DNA of 64,000 bases from Vitis vinifera (Eukaryota; Streptophyta; Magnoliopsida; Vitales; Vitaceae). The stretch is from contig NC_081818.1 of the NCBI RefSeq assembly GCF_030704535.1, positions 385,001 to 449,000 on the forward strand, in the 5' to 3' direction. Under the pieces are notes generated by a model. That model did no database searches. It was not told the origin of the DNA and was given only the letters and a program-made list of their open reading frames with translations. Position 1 is the first letter of the stretch. Every line of letters begins with the position of its first letter. The position numbers and the translations under genes were made by a program. Positions 34,723 to 44,969 of the stretch are shown piece by piece.

Positions 34723-36739
34723 CAGGTTTGGGCACTAGATCAAAACAAATTTATTTGACTAATTTAGAAGTATAATAAAATAAAATAAAAAATTTACAAC
34801 ACCTATGTCTACTTTGTAGGAAAAATAACAACTTAATTTAATCACATAAGGAGAATTTTTAAATAAAACCAAACAGCTCCTAACTACAAAACGGGTCGAT
34901 GTAGTAAGTGTAGGAAAAGAGATTTTTTTTTTTCTCCCACTCGGGAAATCTAGTTTCAACAAAGCATGATCCTAAAATTAATTTAAATTAATTTCAAGAA
35001 GTTTATATTAAAGGAAAAATATCAAATAAAATTAAGAAAATTAAAATTTTATTTATTTTTTCAAAATTAGTCCAGGTGTCCAAAACAAGAATGGGACCTA
35101 TGCAAAAACCAATTTAGATCTTTCAATTTAAAAAACATTTTAAGCTCAATTAAAAGAAAATCCTAAGCTCAAATAAAATTTGATTGATAAGTTTAAAAGG
35201 TTAGAAATATCATATAAACATCAAAATATTTTTAAAAAAACCCCTAAGCCACTCAATTCTAGTTTTTCAATTGAATGGTCAGTAATGCAACAAATAGTGA
35301 CAGTAGGAATGAAACACAAACATCAATTTACCTAAAGAGAGAAGCCAAGATAAGAATGGACCTAACTAAAATTAGATTCATGCAAAACTAATTATCATGA
35401 TTTTTCCAATGGCTTGAATTAAATGATAATGATTTCTAAAAGAAAATAATCATAATCTCAATTCTAATAAATATCGATCAACATAAGATCAATCAACCAT
35501 TCATCAATAATATCCAATTAACAACAATCATTTTCCACCCCAAAGCATATATAATTTCAATATTCAAGCATGAGAGAAAGAGAATGGAAAAATGGAAAGA
35601 TGATCATGATTAAGATATCAAATTTAATTAAAGAAAGCATGCCTTTCTCCTAAAAAGGATCGAACTTGCTTCTCTTCTCACATTTTTTATCTTTAAGACT
35701 TTGACTTTTCTTTTCTTTAAAATTAATTGGTGATAGTCCTAGGTCCCTATCTGGCCAAGTCATGGATGTCTCTTTCTCAAAACTTCACCTTTTCTCCAAT
35801 GTGTGTGAGTCTCCAAAAATATGATATAAAACCCCTCTTCCCCAAGTCTCCAATGACAATCCACCTCTCCAAAAAATCTCTCTCAATGGTTACTCATGTC
35901 ATAATGATTGATTTAGGAAAAGTTTTCAACAGATGAAGTGTAGTCCTCTAATAACTTCAAGAATCAACTTCTGAAAATTATGTTGAGAATATTGAAGCCT
36001 ATTCAAATTTGCTTTTTTTTGGTAACAAATAAATTATAACTCATTCTATTATCTTTGTGTTTCAAAAGCTATCCATTGTCGCCCTAAACTCCTATTGGCA
36101 AGTGACCTTTCAAAAACCGAAGGCAGTGGTGCACATCCCAAATTTCCTTCTCAAAAGTTTTCCCATATTAAAAAATTTCCATGTATGTGTATATCAGATA
36201 TCAAATATGTGGTAGCCATGTGTGCCTCCCTAAGAGTCCTCAAAAATCTTCCATGTGCGCCGTGTCTTTCTTAGAATCCTAGTGGCAGTCACACCCTTTT
36301 CTCAAAAGACTCCTCATGCAAAGAGAGTCTAAACTCTCTTCCAAAAATCTCCATGCGCTACCTTTGCCCAAAACTCCATATGGCGGCGTGAAAAAGAATA
36401 ATAATCAAAATCGTGTGTACCAAGGAATCCTCTTTAATTTAAAACTCCCCATCTCACCTTTCCAAAAAAAAACAATCTCCATTCTCCACGTCATGTACAC
36501 CTTAGAAAATTCTCCTCATTCCCCAATTTCGATTTCCCAAACAACTCCATGTCATGCAACGTGATATGAAATACTATCTTAAAATACAATTAAAATTAAA
36601 AAAAATCCTAAAATGTACTTAGATAAACTAATTTAAAATATACTACAAAAATGCATCTAGAAGAACTGTCTCAAAGTACACCTAAAATGAAATGAACTAA
36701 AGTGCAATTAAATGAATTATTCTATAACTATAAAATTTC

Positions 36740-36955
36740 CTAAAATGCAATCAAGTGAGCTAAATCTAAAATGTAACTAAGTTGATTAAATTAAAATACT
36801 TCTAAGTAAGCTAAATTAAAGTGCATCTAAGTGAATTAAATTGAAGTGTCACTAAGTGAGCTAAGCTAATATGTGTCTAAGTAAGCCAAGTTAAAGTATA
36901 TCTAAATAAGTTAAACTAAATTACAACTAAATAAGTTAAACTAAAGTGCCACTAA
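36740..36955. repeat. Degenerate 25-bp tandem repeat
   Basis: The consensus is close to GCTAAATTAAAGTGCATCTAAGTGA. Successive units include ATTAAATTGAAGTGTCACTA..., GCTAAGCTAATATGTGTCTA..., GCCAAGTTAAAGTATATCTA... and GTTAAACTAAATTACAACTA..., each exactly 25 bases in the clearest part (about 36808-36940). The array fades out upstream of 36740. Confidence 0.75.
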
Positions 36956-37459
36956 AGTCACATTTGGGATCCATAAAAATTCATCGATAATGAATCTCCA
37001 AATGTAGCTCAAAAATAGTACCAAATGAGTGACAATTAACAATTGTGGGACAGTTATAAGGCAACAGGAAATGAAAAAGAACACATAGAATAACATGTGC
37101 TAGTAAGATAAAATGAAGGATTTACACCTTCCTATGTAGAAATGTTACATAAATCATAAGAGGTTTTGGTCTCTAAACAAAATTTTGTGCCATGAAATGC
37201 ATTACCTTGCTAACACAAATCTTATCCATGACTTGACGCTTTGAAATTGGAAATTAATTTTGAGTAATTGATGATGTTAATGCATGATTTTCATTTTTTA
37301 TTTTTGTTGTAGATGTTTGTTTATTAATCAAGGGAAAGTCATGATCAAATCATCAAAGTAGTACTGCTGTTGAGTTTGAAATTAATGGTTCATTGATTGC
37401 TATTTTACGAGACAAATTTAATTCGTTTCAAGAGGATTTGCATGATCAAAGACATGTAA

Positions 37460-37692
37460 GTCCTAGAATTACAGTTCCTAGGAGTCTTCAGTGGGCAGCT
37501 TATGGGGCTGTATCTATGATTGAGCTCAACCATCTGTGTAAGTTGGCTGCACCCCTTTATTAATGTTAGGGGCTTCTATACACACTTTCCTTTATCTTTT
37601 CTGTCAGCTCAGCCACTGCTTTGCCTTGCTGGTCCACATCTTTAGTCCCAAATGTGAGCCCAATATATAGTTGCCTAAGACAAAGATAAATA
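37460..37692 (+). pseudogene. Second exon of the split small-gene copy
   Basis: GTCCTAGAATTACAGTTCCT and 'AGGAGTCTTCAGTGGGCAGC' match the second exon at 19401 (residues PRITVPRSLRWAA). The acceptor is lost: the bases before it are TGTAA instead of TGCAG. An extra 85 bases interrupt the exon near 37540-37610, and the end (AGCCCAATATATAG) is degraded. Flanking intron and downstream sequence also match copy 1. The partner exon is at 26299-26456. Confidence 0.75.
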
Positions 37693-37699
37693 ACTTAGG

Positions 37700-39000
37700 T
37701 TAATAATGGGGGATAGAAGATAATTTGGAAAGGCAAAAAAATTAATCTTGGTCTGTTTGTCTCTCAAGGAAAAATGGAGTCATTTTGCAGCTCCTAGATG
37801 GGCCATGAAGACAAATTGGATTTGTAATGAAAACAAGTGCTTAATGTATGGGGCAGGGTTCTTTTGTCTGGGAATAAGTTTACTGCTAGTTTACACTATG
37901 ATTCCCCACATTGGAGTGTGCAATTTGAATTATTTTTTATCATCCTATAGGAGAATGACGGATGGACCATTTTGTCATGAAATCCTGCTATCTTCTGGAG
38001 TACTGTTTGGTTGAGAAGGAGCATATTCTGAGTCCAGTTTGTCTGTCAGTAATCCTTGACTTTGCATGACCTGCAGGTCCACTAGATGCTCATTCTGAAA
38101 GAGGTGGACCATGGAGGGTATGCTGTGATGCCTGGCTTCATAGGAATAGTGTCTGTAGGGAGGCTTGGCCCTCGAGTCTGTAAAAGAAGATAAAAACAGG
38201 GGCCCAATTAGCCGATTAGGCTATCATCTGGGAATTGAGGGAGAGAAGGGAGGAAAGGGGAAAGGAATCCAACAAGGAAACATGTTGGGTAAAAAACAAA
38301 GCACTACTAAGACTGATTACATTCTAGTTCTTGTCCAAGACACAGTTCTTCAATGCCACGGCTCAAAACCCAAAAGCCTGCAATTTGGCATATTTACACT
38401 TGCCTTCTCATGGACATGCAAGTTAAGTGGAAGTTATTTGTTTGATTGTTTGATTTTCAAGAGACCCAGTAGATGGTTGAATGTGTCTGCCATCACCCAC
38501 AACTGAGCTAGGTCCACCCAATAGTTTATAAGTGCCCAGTGACTGTAATCCAATGGGTTGATTGCTGAGTGAGAGAGAGAGAGAGGGACTTTCTACCATA
38601 AATAATTAAGATCTTCAGTTGAAGGAGCCCATCATTGAATGCCCCCCTCCTTGATGTTTCCAAGACCAAACATGATCCCTAGTACAAATTATTGGCATTG
38701 ATATCATGGCACAAAGCCTAGCATTCTGTCTTTTCTGCCTTGAGAATAATTAATAGCTCCCAAGTGGGCTTTAAATAATTTTGCATTGTCACAGACAGCG
38801 ACTGAAATAAACATAAAACAATACATATAAGACACCCAATAGAACCCTAATGGTGCTTTTTTTTTTAAAAAAAAAAAAAATTTCTTTCTTTAATGATTCA
38901 GATTATATGTTAAAATAGAACGGGTGATACTACCACTAGGCTACAATTGCCTATACATGAAACAGTGAGTGAATTGATGAAAACCAAGCCTTTCTGCATA
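37700..39000. other. Right flank of duplication copy 2
   Basis: Matches 19780-20950 in blocks, as listed for that region. It contains a short GA run near 38571-38585. No gene recognised. Confidence 0.5.
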
Positions 39001-39273
39001 GTAGGCAACGCCTCGTGGCCAATTTAAAGAAGCAGGGTCAGAAGAGAAGATCAAGTGAGACTGAGAGGAAATGGGGAGAGGATGTCACGTGCCATGTGTA
39101 TGACATGGCGACATTCCAGCCGTTTATTCAGTTGTTGCCCACTTCCCTTCACATCTCCATTACTCTTGGCTCCTTCTCACTTTCACTATATCATTCCCGA
39201 CATCATTGTAAGTCACCATCATTCTCATCTTCTCTCTTCTTTCACCCAAAACCCTAGCTCTCAATCCTCAATC

Positions 39274-40617
39274 ATGGAGTCTTCACCTCCCCATCATCAG
39301 CAAAATGAAAGCAACGGCACCCATAACATCTCCAAGAAATCAAAGCCCATGTTGATATCTGAGTCAGATCTTCGATTTGAATTCTCTCACCACGACCCCA
39401 GTATCGCCAGAATCAATAACGGGTCTTTCGGCAGCTGCCCGGCCTCCGTTACTGCCGCTCAACACCATTGGCAGCTCCTATTTCTCCGCCAGCCCGACCA
39501 CTTCTACTTCAACCGTCTACAGCCAGCCATTCTCCGTTCAAGAACCCTGATCAAGGACCTCGTCAACGCCGACCACGTCGATGAAATTTCCCTTGTCGAC
39601 AACGCCACCACCGCCGCCGCAATCGTCCTCCAGCAAATCGCTTGGGCCTTCACAGAAGGCCGATTCCAGAGGGGCGACGCCGTCGTCATGCTCCACTACG
39701 CCTACGGCGCCGTCAAGAAGTCCATCCACGCCTACGTCTGTCGCGCCGGCGGCCAAGTCATCGAAGTTCCGTTGCCGTTTCCGGTGAATTCGAACGAAGA
39801 GATTGTGGATGAGTTTAGGCGGGCTTTGATGAGAGGGAAGGCCAACAGTGGAAGGGTGAGGTTGGCTGTGATCGATCACATTACGTCGATGCCGTCGGTG
39901 CTGATTCCGGTAAAAGAGTTGGTCAAGATTTGCAGGGAAGAGGGGGTTGACCAAGTTTTCGTGGATGCAGCTCATGGTATTGGGTGTACTGATGTCGATA
40001 TGAAAGAAATTGGTGCTGATTTTTACACCAGTAATTTGCATAAATGGTTCTTTTGCCCGCCATCCGTTGCATTTTTGTACTGCCGGAAAACACCTGAGAC
40101 TTCTCCGGAGTTGCACCATCCGGTGGTGTCTCATGAATACGGTAATGGGTTAGCCATAGAAAGTGGTTGGATAGGGACTAGAGATTACAGTGCCCAATTG
40201 GTGGTCTCGGATGCAATTGAATTCACGAACCGGTTTGAAGGTGGTATAGAGGGAATCAAGAAAAGAAATCATGATGGTGTTGTTGAGATGGGGAAGATGT
40301 TGGCCAGTGCATGGGGGACAAATCTTGGGACTCCACAAGAAATGTGTGCAAGCTTGATAATGGTTGGGTTGCCCGTTTCTTTGGGGATTTCTAGTGATTC
40401 AGATGCTATGAAGTTAAGAAAGCATTTGAGGGAAAATTTTGGTGTTGAAGTGCCAATATACTATCGGCACCCAAAAGATGGGGAGGTTAATCCAATAACA
40501 GGGTATGCTCGAATTTCTTATCAAGTTTACAACACAATCGATGATTATTACAAGTTCAGAGATGCGGTTAATCAACTTGTTAGTGATGGTTTTACTTGTG
40601 CTCTTTTCCCTAAGTGA
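39274..40617 (+). CDS. L-cysteine desulfhydrase-like PLP enzyme
   Basis: A single exon gives 447 residues of the aminotransferase class V fold. I chose the ATG of MESSPPHHQQN; the open frame extends 73 codons further up, but that part is low-complexity and lies in likely 5' UTR. Early residues FGSCPASV (INNGSFGSCP) are the family's substrate-side loop. The cofactor-binding segment is DQVFVDAAHGIGCTDVDM, and the Schiff-base lysine is in FYTSNLHKWFF (Lys257). Late motifs are WIGTRDYSAQL and GYARISYQVYN. Arabidopsis LCD is the closest relative I know; it releases H2S, ammonia and pyruvate from L-cysteine. Substrate specificity in this family is uncertain. Codons are strikingly C-ending between about 39400 and 39790, then AT-ending. 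Confidence 0.88.
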   Translation: MESSPPHHQQNESNGTHNISKKSKPMLISESDLRFEFSHHDPSIARINNGSFGSCPASVTAAQHHWQLLFLRQPDHFYFNRLQPAILRSRTLIKDLVNADHVDEISLVDNATTAAAIVLQQIAWAFTEGRFQRGDAVVMLHYAYGAVKKSIHAYVCRAGGQVIEVPLPFPVNSNEEIVDEFRRALMRGKANSGRVRLAVIDHITSMPSVLIPVKELVKICREEGVDQVFVDAAHGIGCTDVDMKEIGADFYTSNLHKWFFCPPSVAFLYCRKTPETSPELHHPVVSHEYGNGLAIESGWIGTRDYSAQLVVSDAIEFTNRFEGGIEGIKKRNHDGVVEMGKMLASAWGTNLGTPQEMCASLIMVGLPVSLGISSDSDAMKLRKHLRENFGVEVPIYYRHPKDGEVNPITGYARISYQVYNTIDDYYKFRDAVNQLVSDGFTCALFPK

Positions 40618-40910
40618 AAAGGTATGCCCTCTCTAAGTGAAAAGGTATGCCCTGGTCTCTTCTATATTAATGATTCATGAGCTATTTATGACACATGGTA
40701 AAGTTTCCTTGCTTGTTAGATTGCAACTTTGAAATTGTAGTATACTGTGAACTGGTGCACAATGTTAGCACAGGAACTTATGATTCTGGTGCATCATCTT
40801 ACCGACACTGTAGTTTGTAAATGTACTCTTGAGCCTCAAGAGATTTTCTATTTCTCAAATGAACCATATTTGCACAATGCATCAAATGAACCTTATTTGT
40901 GCAATTTATT

Positions 40911-41170
40911 CTTTTTTTTTCTTTCTAAAACCTATATATATAGGCAAATAAAAGATAATATTAATAATTAAAAGAGCTCAAAAAAGCACTAAACAAAAGA
41001 ATCTGTGCATCCTATCTAAATCCTAAGCCCTCTATGAAGTCTACCAAGGAGAAATCAAACCAACAGACCTTAACCCATTCAAAATTTAATTTCAAGAATA
41101 AACCCTTTAACACATGATTTGTGTGTTCCTCATCCTTGAGGTTCTGCTATTTCTTTTCTTTCAAATGCTT
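40911..41170 (-). mobile_element. Probable LINE 3' end remnant
   Basis: A T-run followed by TATATAGGCAAATAAAAGAT and words such as 'GCTCAAAAAAGCACTAAAC' recalls the antisense 3' ends of the LINEs at 8.34 and 60.75 kb. Later 'TTTCTTTTCTTTCAAATGCT' parallels their TTCCAAA.TCCAC region. The match is by eye and weak. No coding frame remains. Confidence 0.4.
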
Positions 41171-41239
41171 CAAAATACACAAAAGCCAGCACAATGTCAC
41201 ACCAAAATACACAAAAGTGAGCATAATGTCACAGACTTG

Positions 41240-41620
41240 GGTGTTTCTAAAGCACCTCAAAAACTTGAGATAAATAAACAAAGGAAGTAAGACTTAGAGA
41301 GTTTGGAAGAAAGGAGACTTTGATTACTCACATTTTACAATGCTAGGAATGCTAGTTTTTGGTGCCTTAGCGACCACCATCTATTTATAGGCACCAAAAG
41401 AACTCTTTGGAACCTCAAAGTTCTCCACTACTTTAAAATTCTCTAGAAAATACTATAAGTTATTTACATGAGTTTTCAAGAGTTCTCAACTAGAATTCTC
41501 CACACTATTCTCTTGTCTTCTATTCACTTGTGAAGATGTGTGGATGTTACCAGGCTTTTCTAAAAGCTTTTTGCTTACTTATTAAAAGCTTAAGTGAGGG
41601 ATTATTTTGGGATGTGACAA
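41240..41620 (-). mobile_element. Possible solo LTR
   Basis: On the minus strand this reads like an LTR: a possible start TGTCACATCCCAAAATAATC, a TATA box in GCCTATAAATAGATGG and a downstream region rich in CTCTAAGTCTTAC-type words. No internal retrotransposon sequence is attached. The 3' terminus and a target duplication could not be fixed. A 33-bp near-duplicate (CAAAATACACAAAAG...ATGTCACA) lies next to it at 41172 and 41204. Confidence 0.4.
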
Positions 41621-41624
41621 CAAG

Positions 41625-43069
41625 GTCCCAAAGTATACGGGCTTTGACACAATGACAACATCTATCAGCCAACTGCCAGTGACTAATTAATAGGGAAAAA
41701 AAAGGTAAAATAAAACAAATATAAAAGAAATAAAAAGAAAAAGGTACAGGAGGAATGAGTGATATAGGCAAAGAGAAAGGGATTCAGATTTTAAAAAATC
41801 TGGAATGAATCAGGATTGAGGATAATAGTGTACGTTACTTTTGTAAAATGCCCTTTTAAAATACTTTTTGAGAGCGTCAAAATAAGAAGAGGTGAGGAGT
41901 GAGGTGGATGTTATGGGTGGTGAATGGTGAATGGTGATGGTGGGGTTGGTGGTACCATGAGAAAATCTGCTGCTTACCTGCTTCTTCTTGAATCTCTCTA
42001 TCTCACTCTCACACTCCCACAGAGAGATAGAGAGAGGGAGAAAATGACTGAAAATGAGAGAAAAGTGAGGAAAAGTAGAGAGTGAATGTAAGATAATGTG
42101 GAATAGTTCTTGCAGCTGCTGATCTTGAGATGACACCCCTGAGAGGAACCAGATTGCTGCTCCCATTTTTAAATTTGAGGTCATTTTTCCTCTTCTGGGT
42201 GGCTCTCTATTCTCAACATCATGTCCTTTCTCTTACAAGTTTAGAATCAGTGGCTTCTGATTTCAGAATTCAATTTTTTAGGGGGGATTTGTTTCATTTG
42301 TTGTTTTATTATTATTATTATTGGTTTGTTTGGGTAAATTATGGTTCCAACTTTGTAATTTGATGTGGGTCTTGGCATCTTTGTGTTGTGGTGGTCTCAA
42401 GTTTGTTTCTTTTTTCAATAGTTCTGATTTAGTGAGTGTTGCTTGGTTTGTTGAATTGGTTTGATTTGGGCTGAATCAGGCTTGATTTTGTAGTTGATAT
42501 TGATTTTCGGTAATTTTAAGCTGACCCATTACGAGGGTTGAGGATTTTGACTGCTCTCCCTGTGATTCATTCAATCTCCTTGTGTTGTGATCTTTATTCT
42601 GGGTTTCTCTTGTCCTATTGGGAGTTTCTCTTTTGGATCTTGAGAAAATACCGAGAATTAATTAAGAATTCTGTTTTCAAATTAACTTTCAGTATTTTCT
42701 TTTCTCTCTCAATTCTTTTCAAGATCCAAACAGGGCCTTATTTGATTCAGTTGAAATTTTTTATGGAGAGATTGATGGTATTTTTGTGTCGATTTTTGTT
42801 TCAAATTTTTGGATGACAAGCTCATTACATTGTGAATTACTGTTTCTGTCATGGATCTCCAATTTGGTTCCCGTAGTTTAGAGTTGCATTTTTGTGTCAT
42901 TTTCAAGTCTTAAGACACGTCCTTATCTAACCCTTGTTCCTGTATTTTTGGAGGTATAAGTTTGTCACATAGACCAGCTACACAAGGTTTTGAAAAATAG
43001 CATTTTGAAATACTAGATATGTCTGGGAAGTGTGTGATTGTTCTGCATTTTTAGAAGTGATTAGTCTAT
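41625..43069. other. Unidentified region with gene-like composition
   Basis: Around 41880-42250 there is pyrimidine/purine-asymmetric sequence typical of a plant promoter and 5' UTR, and a 77-codon plus-strand frame at 42130 with a hydrophobic start (RLLLPFLNLRSFFLFWVAL). I could not connect these to exons of any known family. It may be the 5' part of an unrecognised or decayed gene that runs to about 45.8 kb. Confidence 0.3.
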
Positions 43070-43475
43070 GCAACGTATGATTTAGTAGTTCATTGTGTAT
43101 ATGAAAATAGAGGTAGTTTCCTCTAACATAGGATAATGAATTACTCTTATTAGTAAGAAAATACGAGGGCCAATAACTATGATTTTCCTTGGAGCAATAT
43201 GTTGCTCTCTCCATGGATGGACATTTCGTGTCATGCAATGAGGAAGCTTTTATTGGTTCTGAATTTGACTTTCCAAGTTAATTCTTTAGCCTGTGACTAT
43301 AGAAAAGTATTTATAGCACATGGTTTTCTGTTTATTTCTCGTAGGATGACAAATTGAATGTATCTTTTTGGGTGGATTATTGCTATATTCTTGGCCTGAT
43401 GTTTTGGGACCATGGTAGTCCACAGACCAACTGCATGACTGTATCGGCAGAAAAAGATGTCTTCTTAGCTTTGAT
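43070..43475. repeat. Direct duplicate of 44465-44965
   Basis: Matching words in order: 'GTGTATATGAAAATAGA' against 'GCATGTGTGAAAATAGA', 'AGGGCCAATAACTA' against 'AGGGCCAGTAACTA', 'GTGTCATGCAATGAGGAAGC' in both, 'ATGGTTTTCTGTTT' in both, 'AATGGTAGTC' type sequence and 'ATCAGCAGAAAAAGGGTCTTCT' style endings. The two copies flank the third proteinase relic. Confidence 0.75.
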
Positions 43476-43479
43476 AATC

Positions 43480-44232
43480 TGTAAAACATCTGAAAAACAA
43501 TATATTTAAATCCATTAATGCAGACAAGAGGCAGAAAATCACTTCCAAAATAAGCCCAAAACAAAACAAGAACGCAATTCATCTGAATTACAAGATCCCA
43601 ACTTCAATATTGTTTTGATTGAAGAATCAGCCAGAAGGATTAGAGCGTTAATTCCCATAGACAGAAAACACCATAAGTTCAAGAATTTACATCTTGCTAC
43701 AATCCCAGACTGGGCAAGCACCTATCAACACCAGGAAAATCTTAAGACGCTAGACTGACAGCATTTCTGATCTTGCTATTTGTACTGGATTGGCTTGCCT
43801 TGTATTTAAAATGGAGATAACAGGCAATCTGTATGTAATAATGAGCAATTAGTTAACTCTGTATGTGAGAAAGCATAAATGGTTACAGAACTGAATTAAG
43901 CAGAACTGGCAGAAAAACAACATCTGGACAAGGGAACCTGAAGATTGGAACTGCCAGTATCAAATATAAAAGTGGAGTTCTGGGTTGGGTATCGAGCATC
44001 CTAATTATTCTTTGGAGGTACTATAGCTCCATCTGAATCACCAAAACCATGATGCTTGCCATTTACACCATCTGCACCTCTTCCCTTCATCATGCAATTC
44101 TAGCAGCCTAGTACAATTTTTATCTTGGTGCTGCTTCTTTAAACCAACTCTCACCGAGCTTTCAGAGGAAGCAGGAAGAAGGCATGTCAAAGCTAAAAAA
44201 CAAAGAGATAGCCAAGAATATCCTTGCCTCAT
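43480..44232 (-). pseudogene. Aspartic proteinase relic, copy 3 (N-terminal part only)
   Basis: The first exon is recognisable: MRQGYSWLSLCFLALTCLLP (signal peptide), then SESSVRVGLKKQHQD (propeptide). The frame is lost soon after. Homologous DNA continues: 'GATACTGGCAGTTCCAA' encodes the DTGSSN site, but about 20 bases before it (GEIGIG region) are deleted. Remnants of exons 2 and 3 follow to about 43490 (for example 'CCCAACTTCAATATTGTTTTGA' type sequence). The rest, including the second catalytic Asp and the plant-specific insert, is missing. A dead, third member of the tandem family. Confidence 0.8.
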
Positions 44233-44464
44233 TTATAGTGCTAGATAACTGCATTTCATATATGCAACCTTGAGCATCCAAAGATAAGTCATCTTCTCAA
44301 GTGAACAATCTTGGGGCCTTTTTATATGAATTCAGTCTCTTTTCATTCAATATTATTGGTAAGTTTTAACAGATCATTTGCACTTCCTAAAACCTTTACC
44401 TGTCCTCAAAAAGCTTGATCATGTGGATTGAAAATGCAGGGTTTCCACTCCAATCATTGTCCTT

Positions 44465-44965
44465 ATTCACTGTATGCATGTGTGAAAATAGACTAGTTCT
44501 CTAACATTTTATTTCTTTAACATAAAAGCATATCAAACTCTCATCAGTGATAAAAAAATAAGGGCCAGTAACTAGAACTTGCCTTGGAGGGGTATGTTCC
44601 TTGTTCTGTGGATGTTCATTTGTGTCATGCAATGAGGAAGCCTTCTTTATTATTGTTATTTACTGAGCAGAATAATAGAACTATTTTTGGATTTGCTTCG
44701 ACAGTTTGTAGATTTTTATAACTGGTGGAAGTTTATGTACTAATTTCCTGATTTGACTTGCTACTCACAACTGCAAGTCATTTTTTAACCTATGGTTTTC
44801 TGTTTGCTTGCAGTTCAATGGCACGTTGAACACATTGTAGAAATCTTCTGGAGTGGTGAATAACATCCATTTTCTTGGCTCTGATTGTCATGTCTTTGAG
44901 ACCATAGCACTTTGCAATGGTAGTCGATAAACCAAATGCATGCATGTATCAGCAGAAAAAGGGTC
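44465..44965. repeat. Second copy of the direct duplicate around the proteinase relic
   Basis: See the copy at 43070-43475. This copy is about 95 bases longer because of short insertions between the matching blocks. Confidence 0.75.
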
Positions 44966-44969
44966 TTCT

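Larger units (their letters stand above)
33830..37219. repeat. AT-rich repeat field inside the split pseudogene
   Basis: No gene found. The stretch contains two diverged copies of a 194-bp unit (34402 and 34596, both with ATCATGAAAAA then 'CTA.GTATCTAGATTACAACCC' type sequence) and a degenerate 25-bp tandem repeat (36740-36955). A segment at 35700-36560 is rich in CTCCAAAAATCTCC words. It is absent from the first copy of the duplication, so it is inserted material, probably a non-autonomous element or several. Confidence 0.5.

Noticed and set aside
39055-39273. In-frame N-terminal extension of the desulfhydrase-like protein
   Set aside because: It is low in complexity, lacks a transit-peptide pattern I trust, and overlaps likely promoter and 5' UTR. 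The start at 39274 fits family length.
39538-40134. 198-codon minus-strand frame
   Set aside because: It is the antisense shadow of the desulfhydrase gene, caused by GC-rich codons.
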